Assembly: GCF_048771995.1 (NCBI RefSeq)
Contig: NC_133028.1
Location: 1,394,001-1,458,000, forward strand
Length of the DNA: 64,000 nt
Direction of reading: 5' to 3'
DNA from: Taeniopygia guttata
Taxonomy: Eukaryota > Chordata > Aves > Passeriformes > Estrildidae
Notes under the pieces: model-generated
What the model was told of the DNA's origin: nothing
Database searches by the model: none
The model's input: only the letters and a program-made list of their open reading frames with translations
Translations under genes and position numbers: made by a program
Part shown: positions 54,421 to 62,895 of the stretch, piece by piece
Numbering within the stretch: position 1 is the first letter of the stretch
How the letters are laid out: every line of letters begins with the position of its first letter

Positions 54421-54733
54421 CTTCTCCAGGGCCTGGAGGGGCTCCAGGAGAGCTGGAGAGGGACTGGGGACAAGGGACAGAGGGACAGGAGCCAGGGAAT
54501 GGCTCCCAGTGGGAAAGGGGAGATTGGGCTGGGATCTTGGGAAGGAATTCCTGTCTGGGCTGGAATTCCCAGATTTGCTGTGGCTGCCCCTGGATCCCTG
54601 GAAAAGCCCAAGGCCAGGTTGGACATTGGGGTTTGGATCCACCTGGGATAGTGGGAGACGTCTCTGGATGGCACCGGATGGGATTTAAGTTCTTTTCTCA
54701 CCCAAACCACTCTGGAAATCCATGATTTCATGG
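54421..54733 (+). mobile_element. CR1 LINE 3' end (plus), short subtype
   Basis: From GCCTGGAGGGGCTCCAGGAG through GGAGAGGGACTGGGGACAAG, GGGAGATTGGGCTGGGATCT (T for C variant) and TCCCTGGAAAAGCCCAAGGC to GGATCCACCTGGGATAGTGG, TTTAAGTTCTTTTCTC and AAATCCATGATTTCATGG. The 3' tail is degenerate (AACCACTCTGGAAATCC). Confidence 0.89.
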
Positions 54734-55324
54734 AAGATTTTTCCCTCCTGCAGTTCACCCACAGAACAACATTCATGGGAATTATCCCATTCCTGTCTCT
54801 TTAAATCCCAGTCCCATCCGTAGCCATAATCATGGAATTTTTTCTCATCCAGCACATTTCTCCCTGCCCAGGTTAAACAGGAATTCGGATTTTTCCAAGA
54901 CCTCTCTGAGCGCTCCATTCCCTGTACCCATCCAGAATTCCAGGTTTTTCCATTTGCTTTTGCAATCAGGAGAAACTTAATTAAGAAATGATAATAATAA
55001 CAATTTTTAAAAAAGAATAAAAGCTGAAACAAACAAACAACAAAATCCAGTGGGAATTCTCTAATCCTCCTTTGCCAGGTCGGTTTTGGGAGGGAAGAAG
55101 GAATTTTCCTGGGATGGAGCCGTTCCCTTCCACATCTGGGACACATCCATCCCAACAGCTCCTCCGCTGGAGCACCTCTGATCTCTGCAGCTTCCCAGGC
55201 TCCTTTCCCGGCTATTTTAGGAGGGAATGTTTTGCCCAGTACCCCCATGGAGTTTTTCTGGGAAAGGGAGGGAATAAGCTCGGGTTTTGGATGGGTGGAA
55301 AAGCAAAAGGCAGAGCTCGGGATG
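54734..55324. other. Unique non-coding stretch with A-rich patch
   Basis: 54985-55045 is A-rich (AATAATAACAATTTTTAAAA, GCTGAAACAAACAAACAAC). The antisense 365-codon frame 54685-55782 runs across this stretch and into the next CR1. Its composition (poly-Phe and poly-Tyr from the A-rich patch, then CR1 reading) shows that it is not a gene. Confidence 0.55.
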
Positions 55325-55796
55325 CATGGAATCATGGAATGGTTTGGATTGCAAGGGACCTTAAAGACCTTAAATTCCAATGGGATGTGCAGGGACAGCT
55401 CCCACTGTCCCAGGTGGATCCAACCCCAATGTCCAACCTGGCCTTGGGCACTGCCAGGGATCCAGGGGCAGCCACAGCAAATCTGGGAATTCCCTCCCAG
55501 CCAGGAATTCCTTGCCAAGATCCCAGCCCAAGCTCCCCTTTCCCAGTGGGAGCCATTCCCTGGCTCCTGTCCCTCTGTCCCTTGTCCCCAGTCCCTCTCC
55601 AGCTCTCCTGGAGCCCCTCCAGGGACTCTGAGCATTCCCTGGAATTTTCCCTTCTCCAGGGGAACATTCCCAGTCTGACTCCAGAATCCTGGAATGGTTT
55701 GGGTTGGAAGTGACCTTGAATCCCATCCAATTCCGCCCCATCCATGTTCAGAGACACCTCCCACTATCCCAGGTTTATCCAAGCTTTATCCAGCCT
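55325..55796 (-). mobile_element. Composite CR1 dimer (minus)
   Basis: Unit B: ATGGAATCATGGAATGGTTT, GGGACCTTAAAGACCTTAAA (a short local duplication), short-subtype body, CATTCCCAGTCTGACTCC. The GCCTGGCTCCAGAGCAGAGG stretch is deleted here. Junction ACTCCAGAATCCTGGAATGG at 55678-55697. Unit A: GTTTGGGTTGGAAGTGACC, ATGTTCAGAGACACCTCCC, CAGGTTTATCCAAGC, ending near CCAGCC. Confidence 0.9.
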
Positions 55797-56590
55797 TGTG
55801 TTGTTCGTCCAGTGAAAATCCAAGGAAAACTTGGACACCACAGACCCATGGGAATTCCAGCTCCGAGGTGGGCATGAACTCCCCAAAAGGCTGCATCCGT
55901 GCCCTGCAGGAAAAATCCCAAATTCCAAAAATCCACACCCACCTGCTGCCAGCAAATCCCAAAGGAGCCACTCCAGAGCTGGAATCGCTGGTGGAGTTCA
56001 GGACAACATTCCTGGGTAACTCCGAGGTTAGGGGTTTGCTTACTTACTCTTAGCTCCATCCCAGAAAAACATTTCCTGGAATTTGGAGGGAATTCTGCTC
56101 AGCTGTCCCCGTGGTCTGTCGGAAAACAGCGATTCCTGGGTTTCTTAAAGCCAGAAAGGAAATCCATGGAGCAAAAGTGAGGAATTCCAGCTTTGTTCCT
56201 TGCCCCCAGTCCCACTTCCCCAGGTGAGGGAAAGGTTAAACTTCCTCTTTGTGGCTGGAAAATCCCTGGATGTTGTTGGAATTTGAATTCCAGGACTTTG
56301 ACACCAAGATGGGCCATTCCAAGCAGGAATTTTGCAGGTGTGAGGGAACAGCTCATGGAATTTCCATGCAGGCCAGCAGGAGGTTAGGCCTGGCTTTAAG
56401 CTGCGTTTAGATCCTGTCCCAGCCCAGCCGGAACAGGTGGGAAAGGTGGGAATATAAAAGGAATGCGCTCCACTCAGAATTCCAGGAGGGAATAAAGCTC
56501 CTTCCATTTTTCCAGAGGCAGGAGCAGTTAATCATTAGGACAGCAGGGATTGGGATTGGATCCCGGGCAGGATCCAACTGGAAACAACTG
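55797..56590. other. Unique non-coding stretch
   Basis: No gene or repeat family recognised. Confidence 0.5.
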
Positions 56591-56850
56591 GACAAGGCCT
56601 GCAGGGACAAGACCCAGGGAATGGCTCCCGCTGGGAAAGGGGAGATTGGGCTGGGATCTTGGCAAGGAATTCCTGGCTGGGCTGGAATTCCCAGATTTGC
56701 TGTGGCTGCCCCTGGATCCCTGGCAGTGCCCAAGGCCAGGTTGGACACTGGGGTTGGATCCACCTGGGATAGTCGAAGTTGTCCCTGCCTGGAACTGGCT
56801 GAACTTTAAATCCATCCATCCCATCCCAAATTTTCCTGTGATTCTGTGAA
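56591..56850 (+). mobile_element. CR1 LINE 3' end (plus), short subtype
   Basis: GACAAGGCCTGCAGGGACAA, then CCCAGGGAATGGCTCCCGCT, GGGAGATTGGGCTGGGATCT, conserved body, GGGGTTGGATCCACCTGGGA, TCGAAGTTGTCCCTGCCTGG and TTTCCTGTGATTCTGTGA. It shares the GGGAGATTGGG variant with the 54.4-kb copy, suggesting a sub-branch in this part of the window. Confidence 0.89.
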
Positions 56851-57519
56851 AACAGGGATATTTTTGCACCCCCATAGCTGCCCCCGGTGCTGCCTTGCAC
56901 AGCTGCTTCGAGAGGAAAATTCCGGATCTGTTTCGTGCCGGAGGCAGCGGAGAAGCCGCAATTCCCTCCTTCCCCTGCCTCACCTGGCTGAGCCTCCCAA
57001 GGGCCTGGAGAGCCTCCTGGAAAAAACCACTTGGGAATTAATTCCGTGCGCTAACGAGCTGACCTTTATTCCGCAACAATTCCCGAGCTAATTGCGCTCA
57101 TTCCCTCTTCCCGAGGCATTGACAACCACGTCAAAGGAGCCGCTTTTCCTACGGATCAAGAGGGAAAATGGGAAGAAACCTCCAATCAAGGACTTTTCAT
57201 CCATTCTCGGGGCAGGATGTCTCCGCTCCGTGGGTGTTTTTCAAGGGCTCTTCCATGCCCTGGATGGATTTGAATCCCATTTTCATGGGAAAAAAAAGCA
57301 AGTCCCGGAAAATTTCAACAGGCTTCGAGCACCTGTGAGTCCCTGAGAGCGTTTTTGTGCTCCGTGGATTTATTTCCAGCCAACAGAATGGGGGCGGCTC
57401 GATGAAATCCTCTCCGAGTGTTTCTTGCTCCAAAGTTTTCCCTTCCCGCTTCCCAGGGATGGATCTGGATTTTTGGGATAGGATGATGCTGAGAATGGGG
57501 AGCTTTTCCCTGCCCATCC
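56851..57519. other. Unique stretch with a complex, possibly conserved patch
   Basis: 56925-56965 and 57040-57150 are complex and CpG-bearing: GATCTGTTTCGTGCCGGAGG, GTGCGCTAACGAGCTGACC, CGAGCTAATTGCGCTCATTCC and CAACCACGTCAAAGGAGCCG. This contrasts with the wordy background. No splice-bounded exon is supported. A conserved non-coding element is the likely explanation. Confidence 0.45.
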
Positions 57520-57662
57520 CGGGGTGGGGTGGGATGGGATGGGATGGGATGGGATGGGATGGGATGGGATGGGATGGGATGGGATGGGATGGGATGGGAT
57601 GGGATGGGATGGGATGGGATGGGATGGGATGGGATGGGATGGGATGGGATGGGATGGGATGG
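57520..57662. repeat. (GGGAT)n microsatellite
   Basis: About 27 copies of GGGAT on the plus strand. The upstream word CCCTGCCCATCCCGGGG followed by TGGGGTGGGATGGG strongly resembles the CR1 3' segment CCCTGCCCATGGATGGGGTGGGATGGG. This suggests the array expanded from the GGGATGGGAT words in a CR1. It is the reverse complement of the 1.17-kb array. Confidence 0.97.
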
Positions 57663-57786
57663 ACAGGTCCTGCTCCAGGGTGTGCACAGAGCTCCAGCTC
57701 AGTGTGGGAATTCTGGGATTCCCTGGATGTGCTGCTTCCTTTTGGGAGCTCAGCTCCTGGGGGAGAATTTTTCATATCCCTCATAA
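57663..57786. other. Short spacer
   Basis: Nothing recognised between the GGGAT array and the next CR1. Confidence 0.5.
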
Positions 57787-57955
57787 AACCACGGAATATT
57801 TTGGGTTGGGAAGGGGCTTTAAATCCCATTCCATTCCACTTTTTCCATGGGCAGGGTCATCTCCCACTATTCCAGGTTACTCCAAACCCCATCCAACCCG
57901 GCCTTGGACATTTCCAAGGATGAGACATCCAAAATTTCTCTGGGAATTATTCGCC
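57787..57955 (-). mobile_element. CR1 LINE 3' end (minus), older form
   Basis: AACCACGGAATATTTTGGGT, TGGGAAGGGGCTTTAAATCC, CATGGGCAGGGTCATCTCCC, CCAGGTTACTCCAAACCCCA, CCAACCCGGCCTTGGACATT, TTCCAAGGATGAGACATCC and AAAATTTCTCTGGGAATTAT. It has GGTTACTCC and GGATGAGACATCC, like the general avian CR1, so it is an older lineage than the GGATCC-bearing copies. Confidence 0.87.
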
Positions 57956-59139
57956 ATGTATCCCCAAAAAACATTTTTTCCCCAAAAACCCCTTTTTTTT
58001 TAACCCCCTCATTCCAAACCCAAACCTTACCCAAGAAAACAGGGATCCAAAATATTCCGACATCTCCATCCCTTCCACGTGGCCACGGGATATGAGACAA
58101 ACAGAAGCCAGACTGGGAATAACCAGGAAAACAAGGGAGGAATGCGGATTTTAGGGAAAACAAATGTTATTTGTTTACCTTCCCCGCCAATAAAATTCCC
58201 AACATGGAAATAATGAAGGGAGCTGGGAAATGAAATCGCTCGGAATCACCGAGCTCGTAAAAAATTATGAGCCCAGAAACAGAAGGATTGGAGGGGGGAA
58301 AAAAAGGTGGAAAAGCCAGAGGAATTCTTGTCTTCAGCCGGACTTTTTATTTGGGTTTAATGGGGGTCGTGTCAGGGCATGGAAATCCCATAAAGCAGAG
58401 CAGAGACGGGAAAACTCTTCCTGAGGAAGAAGTGGAGCAGGACTGGGGGCAAAAAACCAGGAAAAGGTTGTTGGGAAAGCTGAGGTTTTAGCCAAAAAAA
58501 AAAAAAAAAAAAAAAAATGGAATTCCAGAGAGGAGCAGGGATTAAAAGAAAAAGGTCCTGGATTTCTAAATCCTAAATCTAGCAGGAACAAATGGAGCCT
58601 GACTATGGCTAAAAATAACTTTTTGTTCCACATGGATTTTGTCCCACAGATTCCGAGTTTTCCTGAAGATTACAAGAAATCCTGTCTGTCATTTCCAGTG
58701 ATTTTGGGACAAAATCTTTATTTTCTGGTGGAATTTGCATACTTGGAAGTGAAGGAATGAGGATTGGGTGCTGCTGGGTATTCCCTTCTCAGGCCCTAAA
58801 ATGGGATATGGATCCATAACTCCTGGAGGGAAAGCTGGAATGTTGGAAGAGGTGGAAAATCCTTTGAATTCCAGCATTTCCACCTAATTTTTTGTTGGAA
58901 TTTTTTGGGAGGGCTTTTTGGTTGGGATTTTTCTCTTGTGCAGGAATGCGCAGATCCCAAATCCATCCCAAGCTCCATCAGCACTTCCAAAAACTCTTCT
59001 CCAGAGCCGAGCTTTTCCCAAGGCTCCTCATGGATATTTTAGGAGCAAAGATCAGGATTTAGAGTGGCTGCCCATGGATGGCTCCAGGATTTTTTTTAGG
59101 AGTGGGATGATCAGAGGGACAGAGCAGCTCTGCTGGGGG
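57956..59139. other. Unique non-coding stretch with poly-A run
   Basis: No gene recognised. A 24-base A run lies at 58494-58517. It could be a retrocopy poly(A) tail, but the sequence upstream is not a recognisable gene or SINE. Confidence 0.5.
58494..58517. repeat. Poly-A run, 24 bases
   Basis: Preceded by GAGGTTTTAGCC and followed by TGGAATTCC. No target-site duplication is evident. Confidence 0.9.
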
Positions 59140-59490
59140 AAAGGCTGGGAGAGCTGGGAATGTACCCTGGAGAAGGAACAAATCCAGGGAAATCTTGGAA
59201 CATTTTCCAGAACCCGAAGGGGCTCCAGGAGAGCTGGAGAGGGACTGGGGACAAGGGACAGAGGGACAGGAGCCAGGGAATGGCTCCCACTGGGAAAGGG
59301 GAGATGGGGCTGGGATCTTGGCAAGGAATTCCTGGCTGGGCTGGAATTCCCAGATTTGCTGTGGCTGCCCCTGGATCCCTGGAGTGCCCAAGGCCAGGTT
59401 GGATTTTCCTGGGATAGTCGGAGCTATTCCTGGATGGAACCGGCTCAGATTTTACATCCATCCCATCCCAACTCATTCCATGATCCCGTT
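59140..59490 (+). mobile_element. CR1 LINE 3' end (plus), short subtype
   Basis: AAGGCTGGGAGAGCTGGGAA, TGTACCCTGGAGAAGGAAC, a variant 20-30 bp section (GGAACATTTTCCAGAACCCG), GGAGAGGGACTGGGGACAAG, GGGAGATGGGGCTGGGATCT, TGGATCCCTGGAGTGCCC, GGTTGGATTTTCCTGGGATA and AACTCATTCCATGATCCC, followed by a T-run (59489-59499). Confidence 0.9.
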
Positions 59491-60694
59491 TTTTTTTTTC
59501 TCCTGGGATGGAAGAACCTCTCCAGAGGAACGAACGTCACCAGGGAGCTGCTCCTGCTCCCAAAATCTGGATGCTCCGGATCTGATGAGCTCCAGGTGAC
59601 TCTTCCCAACCCTATTGGGATGAATCCCTCTCCAGGGGCTGGAGAAGGATTCACAGAATTAATTCCCAGCAAGAATCTGACCAGTGGATATGGAAAACCT
59701 GTGAAACCACCTGGGATTTGGTGCTTTTTTGGGACAAACTTCCCAAAAATCCTTCCCAATATCCCACCCAACTCTGTCTTCCAGCAGTGGGAAGCCATTC
59801 CCAATTTTCCTGTCTCTCACTGGTTACAATCCCATAAATCAGCTCTTTTCCCATAAATCTGCACATTCCACCTGAATCCGGACACAAAGATCCTTTCCCG
59901 CCTTCCCAAAATTTGCTTTTGTGTGCCCCTTTCCCAGTTTTTACACCAAGGGAGCCCCCTGGAATTCCAGGGGATTTACACGGACAAATTTCTGACGTAG
60001 TTAAACAAATCCCATCCCGGATTTTTCACTGGAGCACAGGGTTCCATCAGCAGGCCCTGCACTGCCATTTTTCCGAGGTAAAATCCTGGATTTCATCTCA
60101 TTCCCAGAATTCAACCTCACTTTAAATGACCTCCAGCAAAAAATCAGGAATGGGAAAGTTGGATTTTCAATCCCTTTGGGAATAACCCAGCTCAGGGTTA
60201 TCTCCTGCTGGAATTTCTCCCCTTCCCTGCTCCAAGGAGCACAGAATTCCCTCCTTTCCCTCCCTCTGGAAGAGCATCTCAGTCTCCTTTTCCACCCCTT
60301 CTATTTTTAAGCCTCCCGAGGCTAAGGAATAAAATCCCAGCTGGAAAACCGGGAGAGAAGGAGCCAAGCAGACTTTGGGCTCCAATTTAGGCAGGAAAAA
60401 CCCCTTGGAAATTGATTCCAGACCTGGAGCGACCGGGATGAGGGAACAGCTGCCACCACCCTGGCTCTGAGTGCATCCAGATGTGCCACCACTCCCCCTT
60501 CCCTCACACTTCCCACCCTCCCTGTGTTCCCAGAGCCAGAAAAAAACTGGGAATAGCCGTGCTGACAGGATGGATGGGTTGCTGCTGCTTCCTGGCCTCT
60601 GGAGAAGTGATATTTTTGGGAGTCGGGAATGTCCTGACGGCTCGGGGTTGTGATGTCACCATCAGCTGATGGATCCAGGCTTCCAGGAGTTCAG
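59491..60694. other. Unique non-coding stretch
   Basis: No gene or repeat family recognised. Confidence 0.5.
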
Positions 60695-60805
60695 GAGGCC
60701 AGGTTGGAAAAGGTTTAGAGTAAATCTGGGATAGTGGAAGGTGTCCCATGGAATGGGATGGGATTTAAGGTCCCTTCCCACCCTAGCCAGTCTGGGATTT
60801 TAGGA
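60695..60805 (+). mobile_element. CR1 LINE 3' tail (plus)
   Basis: GGAGGCCAGGTTGGAAAAGG, CTGGGATAGTGGAAGGTGTCC, CATGGAATGGGATGGGATTT and AAGGTCCCTTCCCACCC. Its form is the common passerine TAGTGGAAGGTGTCC. Confidence 0.85.
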
Positions 60806-60947
60806 TTCTTTGGTTTTCCAAAATTTCCCTGTGGATGGTGCTGAATGATCCCCGAGAAACCACTTTGGATCTCATCACCCTGTTCCCTCTGGGAGGACCT
60901 GAAGCCCCTTCCAGGAATGGAATTCTGCACCTGGGAGAGATCTGACT
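60806..60947. other. Spacer between convergent CR1 copies
   Basis: Nothing recognised. The CR1 tail on the left is plus and the copy on the right is minus, so their 3' ends face each other. Confidence 0.5.
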
Positions 60948-61180
60948 TGGAATTCTGGAATGGTTTTGATGGGACAGGACCTTAAATCCCAGAGATCCCA
61001 CCATATCCATTGGCAGGGACAGCTCCCACTAACCCAGGTGGATCCAACCTGGCCTTGGACACCGCCAGGGATCCAGGGGCAGCCACAGCAAATCTGGGAA
61101 TTCCAGCCCAGCCAGGAATTCCTTGCCAAGATCCCAGCCCAAGCTCCCCTTTCCCACTGGGAGCCATTCCCAGGGTCCTG
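60948..61180 (-). mobile_element. CR1 LINE 3' body (minus), short subtype
   Basis: TTGGAATTCTGGAATGGTTT, GGGACAGGACCTTAAATCCC, TTGGCAGGGACAGCTCCC, GATCCAACCTGGCCTTGGAC, GGCAGCCACAGCAAATCTGG, CAGGAATTCCTTGCCAAGAT and TTCCCACTGGGAGCCATTCC. 5'-truncated before the CTTGTCCCCAG region. Confidence 0.9.
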
Positions 61181-61540
61181 TGTAAATGGGATGGTGGGAT
61201 AAGGAGAGGAAGGTGCTCCAGAGGGGCCTGAATTTAACACCTTCCCAATGTCCACGGCTCAGCAGTGGGAGAACAATTCCCTGGAGAAGGAGCAATAAAA
61301 GGTTACGAGCTCAGCCTTTCCACCTGGCTGGGAGAGATCCTTTGATGGAAATCCATGGATTTCCCATAAACCGTTATTGGAAAAGCGGCTGCCGGCGTTT
61401 GCTCCGGCTCTGTGGGGTGCGGAAAAGCGGAGCTGTCCCAATTTCTGGCTGCTGGTGGGATCCTTGGAGCAGAGAAATGCTGGATTTGATCCAGCAGAGA
61501 ACCACCTGACCCAAGGGATTGGTTTGGGAATGTGTTGGGA
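61181..61540. other. Unique stretch with small CpG-bearing direct repeat
   Basis: 61370-61436 is CpG-bearing (GCGGCTGCCGGCGTTTGCTCCGG, broken here as words GCGGCTGCCGG and CGTTTGCTCCGG) with GGAAAAGCGG present twice (61379 and about 61421). No gene is supported. Confidence 0.45.
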
Positions 61541-62046
61541 GCTGCTCCAAATCCCATCCAGCCTGGCCTTGGGCACTGCCAGGATCCAGGGGCAGCCACA
61601 GCAAATCTGGGAATTCCAGCCCAGCCAGGAATTCCTTGCCAAGATCCCAGCCCAAGCTCCCCTTTCCCAGTGGGAGCCATTCCCTGGCTCCTGTCCCTCT
61701 GTCCCTTGTCCCCAGTCCCTCTCCAGCTCTCCTGGAGCCCCTCCAGGGACTCTGAGCATTCCCTGGAATTTTCCCTTCTCCAGGGGAACATTCCCAGCTC
61801 TCCCAGCCTGGCTCCATGGCAGAGGGGCTCCAGAATCCTGGAATGGTTTGGGGGAATGGTTTGGGTGGGAAGGGACTTTAAATCCCACCCCATCCATGGG
61901 CAGGGACACCTCCCACTATCCCAGGTTTATCCAATCCATGTCCAACCTGGCCTTGGACACTGCCAGGGATGAGAATTCCCCAGCTTCTCTGGGAATTCCA
62001 TCCCAACCCCACTGTCACCTCACAGAGAGGAATTCCTTCCTAAATG
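61541..62046 (-). mobile_element. Composite CR1 dimer (minus) with an extended older-type unit A
   Basis: Unit B starts inside the 3' part (CTCCAAATCCCATCCAGCC), lacks its tail and has the short-subtype body, ending CCTGGCTCCATGGCAGAGG. Junction GCTCCAGAATCCTGGAATGG at 61827-61846, a 16-bp duplication of GGAATGGTTTGGG, then unit A with the full tail. Unit A extends to GGATGAGAATTCCCCAGC, TTCTCTGGGAATTCCATCCC and CTGTCACCTCACAGAGAGG, then TTCCTTCCTAAAT. That is typical general avian CR1 sequence upstream of the tail. Confidence 0.9.
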
Positions 62047-62756
62047 AAGAACTTGGAACCATTTTTGTTCATTCCATCCTGTTTCTCCCAGTTTTTAAGT
62101 CTCTCCCGAGGCACCTTTGGAAGAAGGATTCCCATCCCTCTTCCCAGGCAATCCATTCCAGGGAAATTAAGAGCCACATTTCCCTGTACAAATTCTGGAT
62201 ATTCCAATCCCAGAATTTTGGATTCTCCATTACCTCTGGGTGCTGAGGATGCCGATATTTCTAAAAGGGTTTTTCCACGCCTGGGATGTCAGAGCAGGGA
62301 ATCCATGTTTGATATTCCGATGGTTTTTTCCATCCCACATCCCATTATCCATTTTTATTCCTTTTTCAGCATCCAGTGCTCAGCTCCCTGGATATAAAAA
62401 TAAACAGCTGGAATCCAAGCCCATTCCCGAAAAGTGGCATTTAATGGACTCCAGAGCTCCAGCTGCTCATCGGCACTTTAATGGGAAGCAGAACTCTTGG
62501 AATTAGCCAGCCTGGAATGTCTCATCCACCCACTGGCACACCAGGAGTGGAATTCCCACTCCAGACCCTCTCCAGCCTTGGCTTTTCCTTGGCACAGGGA
62601 GGACTTGGACACGAAGGTTTGGAATTTTTCCATGGAGCCCAGAAGTTGTCCAAGGGGAATTTTCCTAATGGTGAAGAGAGGATGGAAAATTTTCCTCACC
62701 AGCGGAGCTCTGAGCCATCGGAATCTGGGATTTGGTTCTCCGTGAACTTCCTGCTC
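62047..62756. other. Unique non-coding stretch
   Basis: No gene or repeat family recognised. Confidence 0.5.
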
Positions 62757-62895
62757 CGCATCCCTGGAAGTGCCCAAGGCCAGGTTGGAATGGGCTTGGA
62801 GCATCCTGGGATGGTGGGAAGTGTTCCTGCTCATGGAATGGGATGAGCTTTAAGGTCCTTTCCCTGAACCATTCCATGATTCCATGATCCTGTGG
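62757..62895 (+). mobile_element. CR1 LINE 3' tail (plus)
   Basis: CGCATCCCTGGAAGTGCCCA, AGGCCAGGTTGGAATGGGCT, TGGAGCATCCTGGGATGGTG, CTCATGGAATGGGATGAGC and TTTAAGGTCCTTTCC, then AACCATTCCATGATTCCATG. The full 3' end is preserved. Its form (GGGCTTGGAGCA) is the common passerine type rather than the GGATCC type. Confidence 0.88.

Noticed and set aside
54685..55782. 365-codon minus frame, the longest in the window
   Set aside because: Composed of CR1 sense reading, an A-rich patch giving Phe/Tyr runs and unique low-complexity DNA. No domain, no splice context, and no CR1 reverse transcriptase motif.
57520..57662. GGGAT array as telomere-like repeat
   Set aside because: The unit is GGGAT, not TTAGGG, and it matches a word within CR1 3' ends.
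58494..58517. Poly-A run as evidence for a processed pseudogene
   Set aside because: No recognisable gene sequence upstream and no target-site duplication seen.
6021..62046. Recurrent peptide families (for example GKGSLGWDLGKEFLAGLEFP and its antisense) as a possible multigene family
   Set aside because: They are CR1 3' untranslated-type sequence read in several frames. The same DNA gives open peptides in up to five frames, so no frame is favoured.
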